Assembly (NCBI GenBank): GCA_019247305.1
Contig: JAFAPC010000134.1
Coordinates: 215,090 to 279,089 of the forward strand
Length of the DNA: 64,000 nt
Reading direction: 5' to 3'
Origin: Pseudonocardiales bacterium
Lineage (GTDB): Bacteria > Actinomycetota > Actinomycetes > Mycobacteriales > Pseudonocardiaceae
Shown: in pieces, positions 1 to 10,515 of the stretch
How positions within the stretch are numbered: the first letter of the stretch is position 1
How the letters are laid out: the number at the start of each line of letters is the position of its first letter
Program-made: the position numbers and the translations under genes
The notes under the pieces: generated by a model
What the model saw: only the letters and a program-made list of their open reading frames with translations
What the model was told of the DNA's origin: nothing
Databases searched by the model: none

Positions 1-24
1 TTGCACGCCGACCACGAACCCACT

Positions 25-1858
<1,834 letters not shown>

Positions 1859-3067
1859 TTAGGTGCGGTCGAGACAGGGGAAGAGCACTTCTCGGGTCAG
1901 CAAGAGCAGGGCTGCGGCGGCGGGGATGGCGACCAGGGCGCCCACGATGCCCAGCAGGGCGCCGCCCAGCAGGATTGCCACGACGGTTACTAGGGCCGGT
2001 ACTTTCACCACTCGACCAATAATTTTGGGGACCAGTAGGTAATCCTCGACCAATCGATAGATCAGGAAAAACCCGATGGTAATCAGGCAGACGGGCAGCG
2101 ACACGCTTAAGGCGACTAGGCATACCACCACGCCCGCGATGGTTGAGCCTATCACCGGGATCAGATCCAGGACCGCCACGAGGATGCTCAGCAACAGCGG
2201 GTAGGGCACCCTAACGATTACCAGAAAGACAAAAGTGAGGACCCCGGTGATCAGTGAGATCAGCAGGTTTCCCAACACGTACCCACCGACCTTGGCGAAG
2301 ATTTCATCACCGAGTAGGATCGCGCGGGGTCGGCGGGAATGCGGTATCAGCCGGTAGAGGGTCGCCCGGATGCGGGGCAGGTCGGCGACGAAGTACACCG
2401 TGAGTACGACCACGATGAGGGTGCTAGTCAGGGCGTTGAACACAACCTGGCCAGCGCCGAGCAAGCCGTTGAACAAACCCCCGGCATCCCCGCTGAAGGT
2501 CTGCTGCATGCGTTGCTGTAAGTGGAAGTGGTCGTTGAGCCGAACCAGTATCGAATGGTGGTTCTGTAGCTGGAACACCATGGTCGGGGCGTGCGTGATG
2601 AACTGGGTAGCCTGTCGCGCCAACGGTGGGATCGTCGCGGCCAGGAACCCACCGACCACCGCCAGGCCCGCTATCAGCACGGTAATCACCGCCGCCCACC
2701 GCGGGAACTGGCGGCGAGCCAGCACCGACACCGCAGGCTCCAGGCCCATCGCGAGGAACAGCGCCAGCCCGATCAGGATCAGCATGTCGCGAACAGCGAT
2801 GATCATTCCGACCATGCCGACCATGACCGCGACTCCGGCGGCAGCGCTCATGCCGATGAAGAACGGGGATCGGCGGTTGAGCGGTTTGCCGGGTGGACCG
2901 AGGGCGTGTTGCGCTGTGCTGAGGTGGGCCGCGACCGCTTCAGCGGCTGCAACTGGGCCTTCGGCCTCAGTATGCGGCTGAGCAACCAGAGCGTGGTGTC
3001 CAGTCTCCACTTCTAAGCTGTGGTTGCAACTCCTGCGCTGCGCATTGTTCAGATCGTGCGCCCCCAC
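1859..3067 (-). CDS. AI-2E family transporter (PerM/UPF0118 permease)
   Basis: Predicted 402-residue integral membrane protein of the AI-2E/PerM family, whose members are exporters or ion antiporters of the plasma membrane. After a hydrophilic N-terminal tail of about 65 residues come two close hydrophobic helices (AAAGVAVMVGMVGMII and ILIGLALFLAMGLEPAV), a third near residue 130, a long amphipathic middle region, and a cluster of C-terminal membrane helices including the family-typical LDLIPVIGSTIAGV. The GTG start at 3067 has a strong AGGAGG site 4 bases upstream, which decides the start. The gene stands alone between decayed sequences and is intact. The transported substrate cannot be deduced; the family name does not prove autoinducer transport. 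Confidence 0.88.
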   Translation of the reverse strand: MGAHDLNNAQRRSCNHSLEVETGHHALVAQPHTEAEGPVAAAEAVAAHLSTAQHALGPPGKPLNRRSPFFIGMSAAAGVAVMVGMVGMIIAVRDMLILIGLALFLAMGLEPAVSVLARRQFPRWAAVITVLIAGLAVVGGFLAATIPPLARQATQFITHAPTMVFQLQNHHSILVRLNDHFHLQQRMQQTFSGDAGGLFNGLLGAGQVVFNALTSTLIVVVLTVYFVADLPRIRATLYRLIPHSRRPRAILLGDEIFAKVGGYVLGNLLISLITGVLTFVFLVIVRVPYPLLLSILVAVLDLIPVIGSTIAGVVVCLVALSVSLPVCLITIGFFLIYRLVEDYLLVPKIIGRVVKVPALVTVVAILLGGALLGIVGALVAIPAAAALLLLTREVLFPCLDRT

Positions 3068-3296
3068 CGTTCCTCCTGATTTTCTCGCTCCGCGGCGGGG
3101 TTGCTCACTGCCCGACCCACGCTGTCCGCCGACGGATCAGCTTTTCTGGAAACCCCGACGCGGTTGCAGACAGTTACCCCAGCTCACCTCAGGGTAAACG
3201 GAACAGCTGCAGTCTGCGCATGAGCACGACCTAGCCGGCGAGGTGGATGCCTTGCCTCGTTAAGCCGAGTTGGCGCTGAGGTCCTAGCCTGCCCCG

Positions 3297-4560
3297 ATGG
3301 TGGATTCCGAGCCTCGCCGTGGCTTCAGGCCGGACATCGAGGGCCTTCGTGCGCTCGCCGTGTTGGCCGTTATCCTGTACCACGCTGCGGTTCCTGGCCT
3401 GCCCGGTGGTTTCGAGGGTGTCGACGTCTTCTTCGTGGTCTCGGGATTTCTCATCACCGGCCTGCTGTGACGGGAGGCGGTGACTACCGGCACGGTCCGA
3501 TTAGCCCGCTTCTACGGTGCGCGGGCCCGGCGGCTGCTCCCGACCGGATTACGGTGCTGGTGGCCGTGGCGGTCACCGCAGCCTGGTGGTTGCCTGCGCT
3601 GCAGGCACGTAGCGTCCTAGGCGACGCGCTGGCCAGTGCGGTCTATGCGGGCAACTACCGTTTCGCGTTACGGGAACGGACTATCTGGCCGCGGACGCGC
3701 TTCCCTCCCCGTTCCAGCACTTCTGGTCGCTGGGCGTTGAGGAGCAATTTTACCTACTTCGGCCGGTGTTGCTGATCGCCACCGCCTGGATCGTCCGCTG
3801 CGCGACCGTTTCTCTGCCGCGCCGTGGTGCCCACCGAATGGCGTCCCCCCAACCAGCCGTGACGCCGGCCCTGTGGGCTCTCCTCGGCGTTGCGGTGGTG
3901 TCGTTTGTCGTCTCGCTGCACTGCACGCACACGGCACCGCCGTGGGCCTTCTTTCCCTACCCTCGCGGGACTGGGAGATGGCGGTGGGTGGCTTGATGGC
4001 GCTGAGCGTGCCGGTATGGCGCCGGCTGTCCTCGGTGCTGGCCGCCCTTGCCGGTTGGGCAGGTTGGGAGCTGATCCTCCTCGGCTGCCTGCGGCTCGGC
4101 TCCGCGACTGCCTATCCTGGGGTCGCCGCGCTGCTCCCGGTGCTCGGCACGGCGCTGGTCATCGCCACCGGATGTGCCCAGCCCCGTGGTGAAGTGGGCC
4201 CCGTCCTGGCCGTGCGGCCCCTGCGGCAGCTGGGCCGGTACTCCTGGTACCTCTGGCACTGGCCGGTGCTCGTGCTCGCCCCCGTCGCCGCTGGGCACGC
4301 GCTCAGCCTCGGGACCGGGCTCGCCGCCCTCGCCCTTAGTGCAGGCCTGACGGTGCTCACCACCTATGCCATCGAGGACACGCTCCGATTCGCCGCCGCC
4401 CTGCGGTGCTCTCCGCCGCACAGCCTGCTGGCCGGCGGCGTAATCACCGCAGTGGGCGTCACCGCGTCGCTGCTGGTCCTGCTCGCTGTCCCGGGTCCGG
4501 TCGGGTCCGGAGCCACCGGTCCGGACACCCCGGCTAAGCATCACCGTGGCACCAACCGCC
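3297..4560 (+). pseudogene. Decayed acyltransferase 3 (OafA/NodX-like) membrane protein
   Basis: The N-terminus starts at ATG 3297 with the family signature ([20 protein letters not shown], then [20 protein letters not shown]). It meets TGA at 3468, exactly where LLxRE normally continues, and homology resumes in the same frame (REAVTTGTVRLARFY). A shift near 3545 leads to a second frame (VLVAVAVTAAWWLPALQA). Another near 3665 leads to a third (GTDYLAADALPSPFQHFWSLGVEEQFY) and one more near 3960 leads to the last part (DWEMAVGGLMAL ... LRQLGRYSWYLWHWPVLVLA). Intact relatives O-acetylate cell-surface glycans or lipids. With one nonsense and about three frameshift lesions this copy cannot make a functional enzyme. 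Confidence 0.85.
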
Positions 4561-4639
4561 CCAGCATCGGGTGCGAACAGCCCTGTCACGCCCGACCCCA
4601 GGGCAGCCTAGTCCCCCGTCCAAGTCCTCACCGCGCAGG

Positions 4640-5034
4640 TCCAGGCCCTCGTCGCGGCATCGGCCGACACGTGGCCGACCGGCTGGCAGTGGGGGTGACT
4701 GGCTCGGCCGCCGAGTGGGAACTGGTGTACGCGGTAGCCGCCGGCGTGCCGGGCGCGCAGGTTTGTACTGAGCTTGACCCTGCCGGCGCTCATCGGCGTG
4801 CTCTCGCGGGCCCGCCTGGTGGTCGTCAACGACACTGGGCCGATGCATCTGACTGCGGCCCTGGGCACTCTGACGGTGGGGATCTATCGGGAGGCGGTCG
4901 TTGGCGGCTTCGGGCCACTCGCCGAGCACCATGAGGCATGCGTGGCCGACACCCCTGCCGCGGTGTCGTACTCGACTGTCCGCACGGTCGTCGAGCAGCT
5001 TCTGCACGACCGGGTGCCAGTTCCTCGACTGTGA
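4640..5034 (+). pseudogene. Glycosyltransferase family 9 C-terminal remnant
   Basis: The end of the preceding decayed frame runs into VGVTGSAAEWELVYAVAAG. After a shift near 4772 the next frame gives LSRARLVVVNDTGPMHLTAA followed by LGTLTVGIYREAV. This is the conserved C-terminal nucleotide-sugar binding part of GT9 (heptosyltransferase-like) enzymes, including the NDTGPxHLAAALGTPTVGIY-type signature. Only about 130 residues are recognisable and the N-terminal half is missing. Together with the upstream acyltransferase remnant it suggests a lost surface-glycan locus. The exact left border is not visible. Confidence 0.7.
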
Positions 5035-5077
5035 CGGCGGCCGCATAGCCCCCGGTTTGTCCCGTTCTCCTTCCGGG

Positions 5078-5650
5078 TCAGATCACCTGGAGTAGGGTCT
5101 GCATCTCGCTGATCTCGGCTTGCTGCGCACTGATGATCTGTTGGGCGAGGTTGTGCGTGGTAGGGTTACTGCCTTGGGCCAGCTCGGTCTGTGACATGTC
5201 CACCGCTCCCTGATGGTGAACGATCATCATCTGGAGAAACATCCGATCGAACCCGGCGCCGCTCACCATCCCGGGCATCTGAGCGTGCCCCATGGCGCTG
5301 GCGGTACTCGGGGCGGGGACCCCCCACTCGGTGAGCAGACCGCTCATCTGCTGAACCTGCGGGCTCTGCTCGGTCTCGATCCGGCCGGCGAGATCCTTCA
5401 CCTGCGATGAGCTCGCCTGATTGCGGCCCATCTGGGACATCGTGAGGGCCTGAGTGTGGTGGGTGATCATGTTCTGGAGAAATACGACGTCGGCTTGATT
5501 GTGCTGCTGTTGCGGGTTAGGGGTCGGTGCGCTGCTCGCGCCCGGCAGGGGTGCCACGGGGAGGGTGGTGGCCTTGCTACCGCAGCCGGCGATCACCCCC
5601 CCGACAGCAGCCGCCGCGGCGAGCACGCCCACCACTCTAGAGATACGCAT
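5078..5650 (-). CDS. DUF305 lipoprotein
   Basis: Predicted 190-residue secreted lipoprotein. The N-terminus MRISRVVGVLAAAAAVGGV is a signal peptide and VIAGC a lipobox, so the mature protein should be anchored to the outer face of the membrane through its Cys. Two DUF305 half-repeats follow, each with the His-rich helix signature (MITHHTQALTMSQ and MIVHHQGAVDMSQ). DUF305 is a four-helix, ferritin-like fold that is often found near copper and heavy-metal genes. The frame is open further upstream, but the ATG at 5650 puts the signal peptide at the N-terminus and has GGAG 12 bases upstream. Its function is unproven; metal handling is an inference from the His/Met content. Confidence 0.85.
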   Translation of the reverse strand: MRISRVVGVLAAAAAVGGVIAGCGSKATTLPVAPLPGASSAPTPNPQQQHNQADVVFLQNMITHHTQALTMSQMGRNQASSSQVKDLAGRIETEQSPQVQQMSGLLTEWGVPAPSTASAMGHAQMPGMVSGAGFDRMFLQMMIVHHQGAVDMSQTELAQGSNPTTHNLAQQIISAQQAEISEMQTLLQVI

Positions 5651-5883
5651 AGTTGATGTGGTCTCCTTCGTTGACTCCCGTGCTGAGGGCACGGACGAGA
5701 ACCCTCTCATAAGCACAACGAGGTAATCGCGCCGGTGAGACGCCCAGCGTCTCGGGTTGTAGGGACGGGGCTCAGCCGGCGGCGGCCTTCTCGTTAACAG
5801 CTTGATGTACTGATCTACTGATCTCAGTACCGATGCGGTGTGGCTTCCCTGGGTCCCGAGTGACGAGAAGGCTGGGGCAATGA

Positions 5884-6042
5884 TCAAGACTTGGCCAGCG
5901 GGAGGAACTGGCCGGGGTTTTCCAGCCACGCGAGGCGGATCACCTCGCCGAAGTCGGCACGCCAGCTCCACCACAGGAAGGCCCGGCGCCACCAGGACGG
6001 AGCCCGGTGCCGGGGGCCCGCGTGGTCAGGGTTACTGCTCAT
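5884..6042 (-). CDS. Small Trp-rich protein downstream of the primase/polymerase gene
   Basis: A 52-residue frame starts at ATG 6042, overlapping the last codons of the primase/polymerase-like gene, so it is probably translationally coupled. The product is rich in Trp and basic residues near its middle (SWWRRAFLWWSWRADFGEV) and ends in LAWLENPGQFLPLAKS. No known domain was recognised. Coupling and a non-random composition argue that it is real; its role in the element is unknown. Confidence 0.5.
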   Translation of the reverse strand: MSSNPDHAGPRHRAPSWWRRAFLWWSWRADFGEVIRLAWLENPGQFLPLAKS

Positions 6043-6637
6043 CGTCCTCACCCGGCCCCGTGCCGAGTCCCGATCTCAGCAGGGCGGTGAGCAGGGCGTG
6101 CTGCACCGTCTCGGTGTCGCGCAGCCCGTCGGTGCTGGGTTGGGGTGGGGTCAGCCACCGTTGCGGGGACAGGTATTCCACGGTGGTGGGGGGCAGCGCC
6201 ACCCAGGACCCCGCGGTGTGCAGGTGCACTCCCGCTTGGGCCAGCGCACCGGAGAGAACACCGGAGCCGGTGGCGGTGAACAGCAGCCACCGCGGGATGG
6301 GTGGCCGCACCGCGACCGGGAGCTGCGCCAGCGCGGCGTCGGGCAGCAGGGCGCCCAATTCCTCCGGCAGCTCCAGCGCATCCACTCCCCGCCCGCACAC
6401 CAGCAGCACCCCGTAGGGGTGCTCGCTCCACACCTCATACGCCTCAACGCGATCGGTGACCGGGGCCTGCGCCCAGGTGTCCTCAATCGGACAGAGCATC
6501 CGGGCGTCGTCCCGGCCGTACCAGCGCTGATTGGCGCCCAGGAATGTGCCCGGTATCACCGGCCAGCCCCAGCGGGTCGCGCGGACCGCGGCGTCCCGCA
6601 ACGCTTTCCACCCCAGCGTGATCTCCGTAGTCCTCAT
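6032..6637 (-). CDS. Bifunctional DNA primase/polymerase-like protein (short form)
   Basis: A 201-residue protein resembling the N-terminal prim-pol domain proteins that occur beside XRE regulators and integrases in actinomycete elements. Recognisable pieces are the N-terminal helix with WKALRDAAVRATRWGWPVIP, a central strand-turn motif VLLVCGRGVDALELPEELG, and the Trp/Pro-rich PRWLLFTATGSG segment. A clear set of catalytic acidic residues is not obvious, so this short form may be a regulator or a degenerate replication protein. The ATG at 6637 is preferred over the adjacent ATG at 6640 because GGGAG then lies 5 bases upstream. It overlaps the stop codon of the small gene before it, giving a three-gene operon. 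Confidence 0.6.
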   Translation of the reverse strand: MRTTEITLGWKALRDAAVRATRWGWPVIPGTFLGANQRWYGRDDARMLCPIEDTWAQAPVTDRVEAYEVWSEHPYGVLLVCGRGVDALELPEELGALLPDAALAQLPVAVRPPIPRWLLFTATGSGVLSGALAQAGVHLHTAGSWVALPPTTVEYLSPQRWLTPPQPSTDGLRDTETVQHALLTALLRSGLGTGPGEDDEQ

Positions 6638-6771
6638 CATGGCTCCCACGGCGAAACAAACACGCCGACCAGTGGTCGGTCGTGATCCCGGCACACGTGC
6701 AGCCAGGTGGTGTCGTTCCCGCCGAGGGGCCAGGCCTTACTCAGCTCGCCGTCTGTTGGCGTGGAAGTCAT
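6637..6771 (-). CDS. Small hypothetical protein upstream of primase/polymerase gene
   Basis: A 44-residue frame (starts MTSTPTDGELSKAWPLGG, ends VGVFVSPWEP) whose TGA overlaps the start of the next gene. The overlap and the shared strand suggest the first gene of the operon. The frame extends upstream to a GTG at 6918, but that extension enters the divergent promoter region and looks non-coding. There is no clear ribosome-binding site, so confidence is limited. Confidence 0.4.
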   Translation of the reverse strand: MTSTPTDGELSKAWPLGGNDTTWLHVCRDHDRPLVGVFVSPWEP

Positions 6772-6938
6772 AGCGCTAAGCCAAGCTGCTGCGGCGAGGA
6801 GCGCACCATGCCGCCAATGCCGCGCTGCTGTACGCCAATGCCTCACCGCTGATGCATAGCTGCTGGGGTGTTCTGACTGACCAGCGTTGTCGGTACACTC
6901 GGCCTCCTGTGTGACCACTGCCGTCGAGGGGGCTGTCC

Positions 6939-8186
6939 GTGGTGATACGCCGTAAGCGTGTGCTGTTGATCAGAGCCCGGAAAGCCGCCGGCTTCACCCA
7001 GGAGGAGGCGGCCTACCGGCTCGACGTGGACCGCTCCACCATCGCTCGCTGGGAAAGCGGCGAGACCGAACCACTGCCCTGTCTGCGGCCCAAACTGGCC
7101 AAACTGCTGGGCATCACGCTCGCGAAGCTGGAGGAGCTCCTGCTCGCAGTCGACACCGAGACAGATCCCTCCCCCGCCGAGGGAGATCCGCAATCCGCTG
7201 CTGCTTGGCGGGGCACGTCATTAGACGGTGGGGACGAACACGAAGCCTTGGAGCTTGCCCGGCGGGTAGCTGCGTCGGACGTGAGCACCGAGACACTAAG
7301 CCGACTCGAAGACATCATCGACGAACTGGCAATCAACTACCATAATACCCCACCGCAGGAATTACTTGGTCCGGTTCGCCGACATGTGTCCTATGTCATG
7401 CGGCTACTCGATGCGCGTATGACGCTCGACGAACACCGTCGGCTGCTTGTGGTGGGCGGGTGGCTCTCCCTTATCGCTGCCACACTACAGGTTGATCTTG
7501 AACAGCGAGCGGCAGCCAACGGCTGGCTCGCGACGGCTACCAGCCTGGCGCAGCAGACGGGCCAGTCCGAACTGTGCGCCTGGCGCTACGAGACCGAGGC
7601 GTGGAAAGCGCTGACCGAGGGCGACTACCCACGTGCGGTGGAGCTGTCGCAGGCCGCTCAGCGGCTCGCTCCCCACGGGAGCTCGGCAGCCATTCAAGCC
7701 ACGGCGCAGGAAGGTCGCGCGTGGGCACGACTGGGCAAAGCCACGGAGACCTACGACGCGCTCAACCGGGTCGAGCGATTCGTTTCCCGGATGGCGAAGT
7801 CAGAGATACCCGAGCACCACTACCAGTATGACCCAGACAAGGCCGAAGCCTATATCGCCAGCACACTCGCCTGGCTCGGGGATGTGGCATCCGAGCACCA
7901 TGCTCGGCGCGTTGTCACCAGGCTTACTCAGGAAGCCGAGGCCGGGCGCTGGCCACGCCGACTTGCCGCAGCCAAGATCGATCTAGCCCTTGCCCTGTTA
8001 CTGACAGACCACCCCGAGGAAGCCTGCGCCCTCGCCCAGGAATCCATGCTCTCCGGCCGCTTGGTGGCCTCAAACCACTGGCGGGCGCTTGAGATAGTCC
8101 AGAAGATCGAAATCCGAAGTCTACCGGAAGCATCGGACCTACGGGAAGCATACGAGCTCATGCGACGCGGAAACGACTCCCGCTAA
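6939..8186 (+). CDS. XRE-family regulator with long helical C-terminal domain
   Basis: A 415-residue cytoplasmic regulator. Residues about 10-70 form a Cro/XRE helix-turn-helix (RKAAGFTQEEAAYRLDVDRS then TIARWESGE). The remaining ~330 residues are helix-rich and resemble the TPR-like sensor half of actinomycete XRE proteins. Two adjacent GTG codons at 6939 and 6942 are possible starts. It is transcribed divergently from the primase/polymerase operon, with about 165 bases between them, so it probably controls that operon and itself. The gene is intact although the neighbouring integrase is not. Confidence 0.85.
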   Translation: MVIRRKRVLLIRARKAAGFTQEEAAYRLDVDRSTIARWESGETEPLPCLRPKLAKLLGITLAKLEELLLAVDTETDPSPAEGDPQSAAAWRGTSLDGGDEHEALELARRVAASDVSTETLSRLEDIIDELAINYHNTPPQELLGPVRRHVSYVMRLLDARMTLDEHRRLLVVGGWLSLIAATLQVDLEQRAAANGWLATATSLAQQTGQSELCAWRYETEAWKALTEGDYPRAVELSQAAQRLAPHGSSAAIQATAQEGRAWARLGKATETYDALNRVERFVSRMAKSEIPEHHYQYDPDKAEAYIASTLAWLGDVASEHHARRVVTRLTQEAEAGRWPRRLAAAKIDLALALLLTDHPEEACALAQESMLSGRLVASNHWRALEIVQKIEIRSLPEASDLREAYELMRRGNDSR

Positions 8187-8199
8187 GGCGCATGCGGAA

Positions 8200-9488
8200 C
8201 TACCCTTCCCATGTGTCTTTCTTGCCGGTCCTGCGACGCTTGGGCATGCGGGAGCCGAGGAGCTCAGCTGCTTTGCGGTCCGATGCGGCGACCCAGGCGG
8301 CGTAGACGCGCAACGTGGTCGCCCCTCCCCCGCCATGCCCGAGACGGCCAGCGACGGTGCGCAGGTCGATTCCGGCGCTGAGCAATTCGGTGGCTGAGTA
8401 ATGGCGCAGTGCGTGAATGTGGGTATCGATACCGAGCCTGGTCGCCATGTCTTTGTAGCGGCTGGACACACCGTGTGGCGAATAGGGCACCGTGGGCACC
8501 GGCTGGCGGCAACCGGTGAAGACGTACATATCCTCGGTCAGCTCAAGCCCGAGATTATTCAGGCGCTTCCGCCATCGGTCCTTTAGCTCGCGAAGCAATC
8601 CGATCGTCTCTGTGTCGAGAGCGATGCGTCGCATCTGGTGAGTCTTGGTGTCCTTCTCCGTGCCGACGCCCTTGCGCAACCGGTAGCTGCTGCGGATGTC
8701 GATCTCACTCACCTCCAGGTTCACCCGGGACCAGCGCAGGATGCATGCCTCGCCCCGGCGCAGCCCGGTGGTCATCACGAGCCAGACCAGCGTGCCCCAG
8801 TCCTCGTCCATCCGGAAGGCCTCATCAACCAGCCTGGCAGCCTCCTCAGGCGAAGGGGGATCGGGCTCCGGGGCTTCTGCCTCGGCCGCTGGGCGGTGCG
8901 CGCAGGATTCGTCTCCAGTCAGTCCCACCGCACCGCCGCCGAGAGCGCACCACTGATGATCGAGTGGATCTGCCGGACCGTGGAGGCCGCCATCGGCTTA
9001 CACACGTGCGGTCGGCACTTCACCACCACGCAGTCATGCTCGGCTTCGGCCTTGTGCTCGATGAAGGGCTTGCCATCACACCGAACCCGGCAGCGCCGTA
9101 GCTCCGCATACAGGGTCTCCAGATGCCGCACCGACAGTTTGGCAATCGACATCGATCCTAGGGCAGGCTTGATGGTGCGCTCGATGTAGCCCACGTAGGT
9201 CTCTCGGGTGCTGTCCTCGTGCTCGGTCACCCGAAGCCATTCGTCGATTACGTGGCCCAGCGAGATCGTCGAGGACGGCTGACGCGCTTTCTCCGCTTCT
9301 GCGACGAGCCGGTTGAGCGCACGCCTAGCCGTGCGGTGAGCCGCTTCATTGGTGCCGCGCACTGTCTCCCGCAGGTAGATGGGCTTGCCGGTGACAGGAT
9401 CCGGCCCGGCGTAGACCCGGATGCGCAGAGAGTCGCCCCGGGTCTCGATGTTGCCCCGGGGTCGGGCGTCGGCACGTGCCCTGGTCAT
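8200..9488 (-). pseudogene. int: Tyrosine recombinase/integrase with a nonsense and a frameshift mutation
   Basis: The N-terminal half reads from 9488 (core-binding SAM-like domain, ISLGHVIDEWLRVTEHEDS) to SGALSAAVRWD and then TGA at 8919. In the same frame the expected sequence continues after the stop (LETNPARTAQRPRQK), so a Trp codon TGG was probably changed to TGA. Near 8873-8876 homology then jumps to another frame (PEPDPPSPEEAARLVDEAF), consistent with loss of one G (AAGGCC to AAGCC). The catalytic half from there to 8200 is well kept: Arg in TTGLRRGEACILRW, HALRHYSATEL and LGHGG. Two independent lesions mean the integrase is inactive. It sits beside the tRNA gene that was presumably its target. 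Confidence 0.9.
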
Positions 9489-9573
9489 GCCCCAGAGGAT
9501 AGCTCATGCCCAAATCCATGCCCAGAGATCAAATATCTAGATCTTGAGAGATGCTTCATACCTGCTAGATGAG

Positions 9574-9648
9574 TGGGGCGGGTGGGAGTCGAACCCACGA
9601 CCTGACGGATTATGAGTCCGCTGCTCTGACCTGCTGAGCTACCGCCCC
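9574..9648 (-). tRNA. tRNA with CAU anticodon (tRNA-Met or tRNA-Ile2)
   Basis: On the minus strand a full cloverleaf is visible. The 7-bp acceptor stem is GGGGCGG/CCGCCCC. The D arm is GCTCAGCAGGTCAGAGC. The anticodon stem-loop has GCGGA and TCCGT arms around CTCATAA (anticodon CAT). The T arm is GTGGG TTCGACT CCCAC, and the discriminator is A. CCA is not encoded. The CAU anticodon fits elongator methionine tRNA or the lysidine-modified isoleucine tRNA; the sequence alone does not separate them. The dead integrase lies on its 3' side. Confidence 0.95.
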
Positions 9649-9728
9649 CGACGGGTGTCGAGGTTAGTCCACCGCAGTTGATCACCAACGGTCTGGTGCG
9701 GCGGCCCTTGCGAGCCGGGTCAGCCGGG

Positions 9729-10460
9729 TCAGACTGGGATGATGAGGTCCAGGGTGTGCTCGCCGGTGCGGTGCGCCTCCAGCCCGCCGAATCGGGCGAT
9801 CCGGGCCACCCCATCGGCGTCAGAGACCGCACGCGGCGCGCTGGCCAGCAGCCGAGCCAGCCGACCCTTGTGTGACTTGTTGTGGTGGCTGGCCGGACGT
9901 CGTCGGCCGCGTCCGTCGTCGCTGAGGACCTGGACGGTGACCGCGCCCGGCAGCGGCCCCAGCGCGCCGTAGCCACCCGAGCGCAGGTCGACCACCAAGC
10001 CCGCGATCCCGGCCAGCAACGGGGTGAGCACCGGACGCCAGACCGACCGCAGCGGGCCGACCCCCGGCAGGGCGCAGGCGGCGGACACTCGGTAGGCCGG
10101 TATGGGGTCATCCGCAGCGAGCAGCCCGAACAGGGCAGAGGCCACCGTCAGCCGGGCCCGCTGGGCCGGCCGCAGCGAGCCCGCGTCTAGCGCCGCGTAG
10201 AGCACACCGGTGTAGCGGTGCAGCGCGGGCAGCGTCGGCGCAGTCCACAACGCGGCGTTACGGTCCAACTCGCCGCGCTGGCGCTCGGACAGGCCCAGGG
10301 CGATCAGCCCCGCCGGGACATCCCCGGCCAGCGTGACCAGCTCGTCGATCAGTTTCCGGCGAACCGGGGTGAGCTCGGGATGTGACAGTGCGTCCAGCCG
10401 CAACGACGGGCCGTCACCACCGGACGCTTTGGTCTCCGAGGGAGGTAGTAGCACCAGCAC
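9729..10460 (-). CDS. yaaA: YaaA family peroxide stress protein
   Basis: A 243-residue member of the YaaA/DUF328 family, which limits free iron and oxidative DNA damage in bacteria. Visible signatures are the N-terminal LVLLPPSETKASGGDG, the central LDAGSLRPAQRARL and IPAYRVSAACAL segments, and a C-terminal basic stretch (SHHNKSHKGRLARLL) that matches the conserved KGxxAR region. The GTG at 10460 gives the usual N-terminus; an upstream GTG at 10481 would add seven residues. It lies 55 bases upstream of, and on the same strand as, the helicase stop. Confidence 0.85.
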   Translation of the reverse strand: MLVLLPPSETKASGGDGPSLRLDALSHPELTPVRRKLIDELVTLAGDVPAGLIALGLSERQRGELDRNAALWTAPTLPALHRYTGVLYAALDAGSLRPAQRARLTVASALFGLLAADDPIPAYRVSAACALPGVGPLRSVWRPVLTPLLAGIAGLVVDLRSGGYGALGPLPGAVTVQVLSDDGRGRRRPASHHNKSHKGRLARLLASAPRAVSDADGVARIARFGGLEAHRTGEHTLDLIIPV

Positions 10461-10515
10461 AAGCAGTGAGCTTACGAGCACAACTCACCGCACAAAGAGA
10501 ACACCGGGTGATCAC

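Larger units (their letters stand above)
5884..9573. mobile_element. Remnant of a small tRNA-associated integrative element
   Basis: A tyrosine integrase gene (dead) lies next to the 3' end of a tRNA gene, followed by an XRE regulator and a divergent short operon with a primase/polymerase-like gene. This is the layout of actinomycete integrative elements that insert into tRNA 3' ends. No second copy of the tRNA 3' end was found to the left, so the far attachment site is either lost or outside the visible limits. The left border given is simply the end of the last associated gene. Confidence 0.5.

Noticed and set aside
5651..9573. Search for a second copy of the tRNA 3' end marking the far attachment site
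   Set aside because: None was found by eye on the left side down to position 1; the far end is lost or too diverged.
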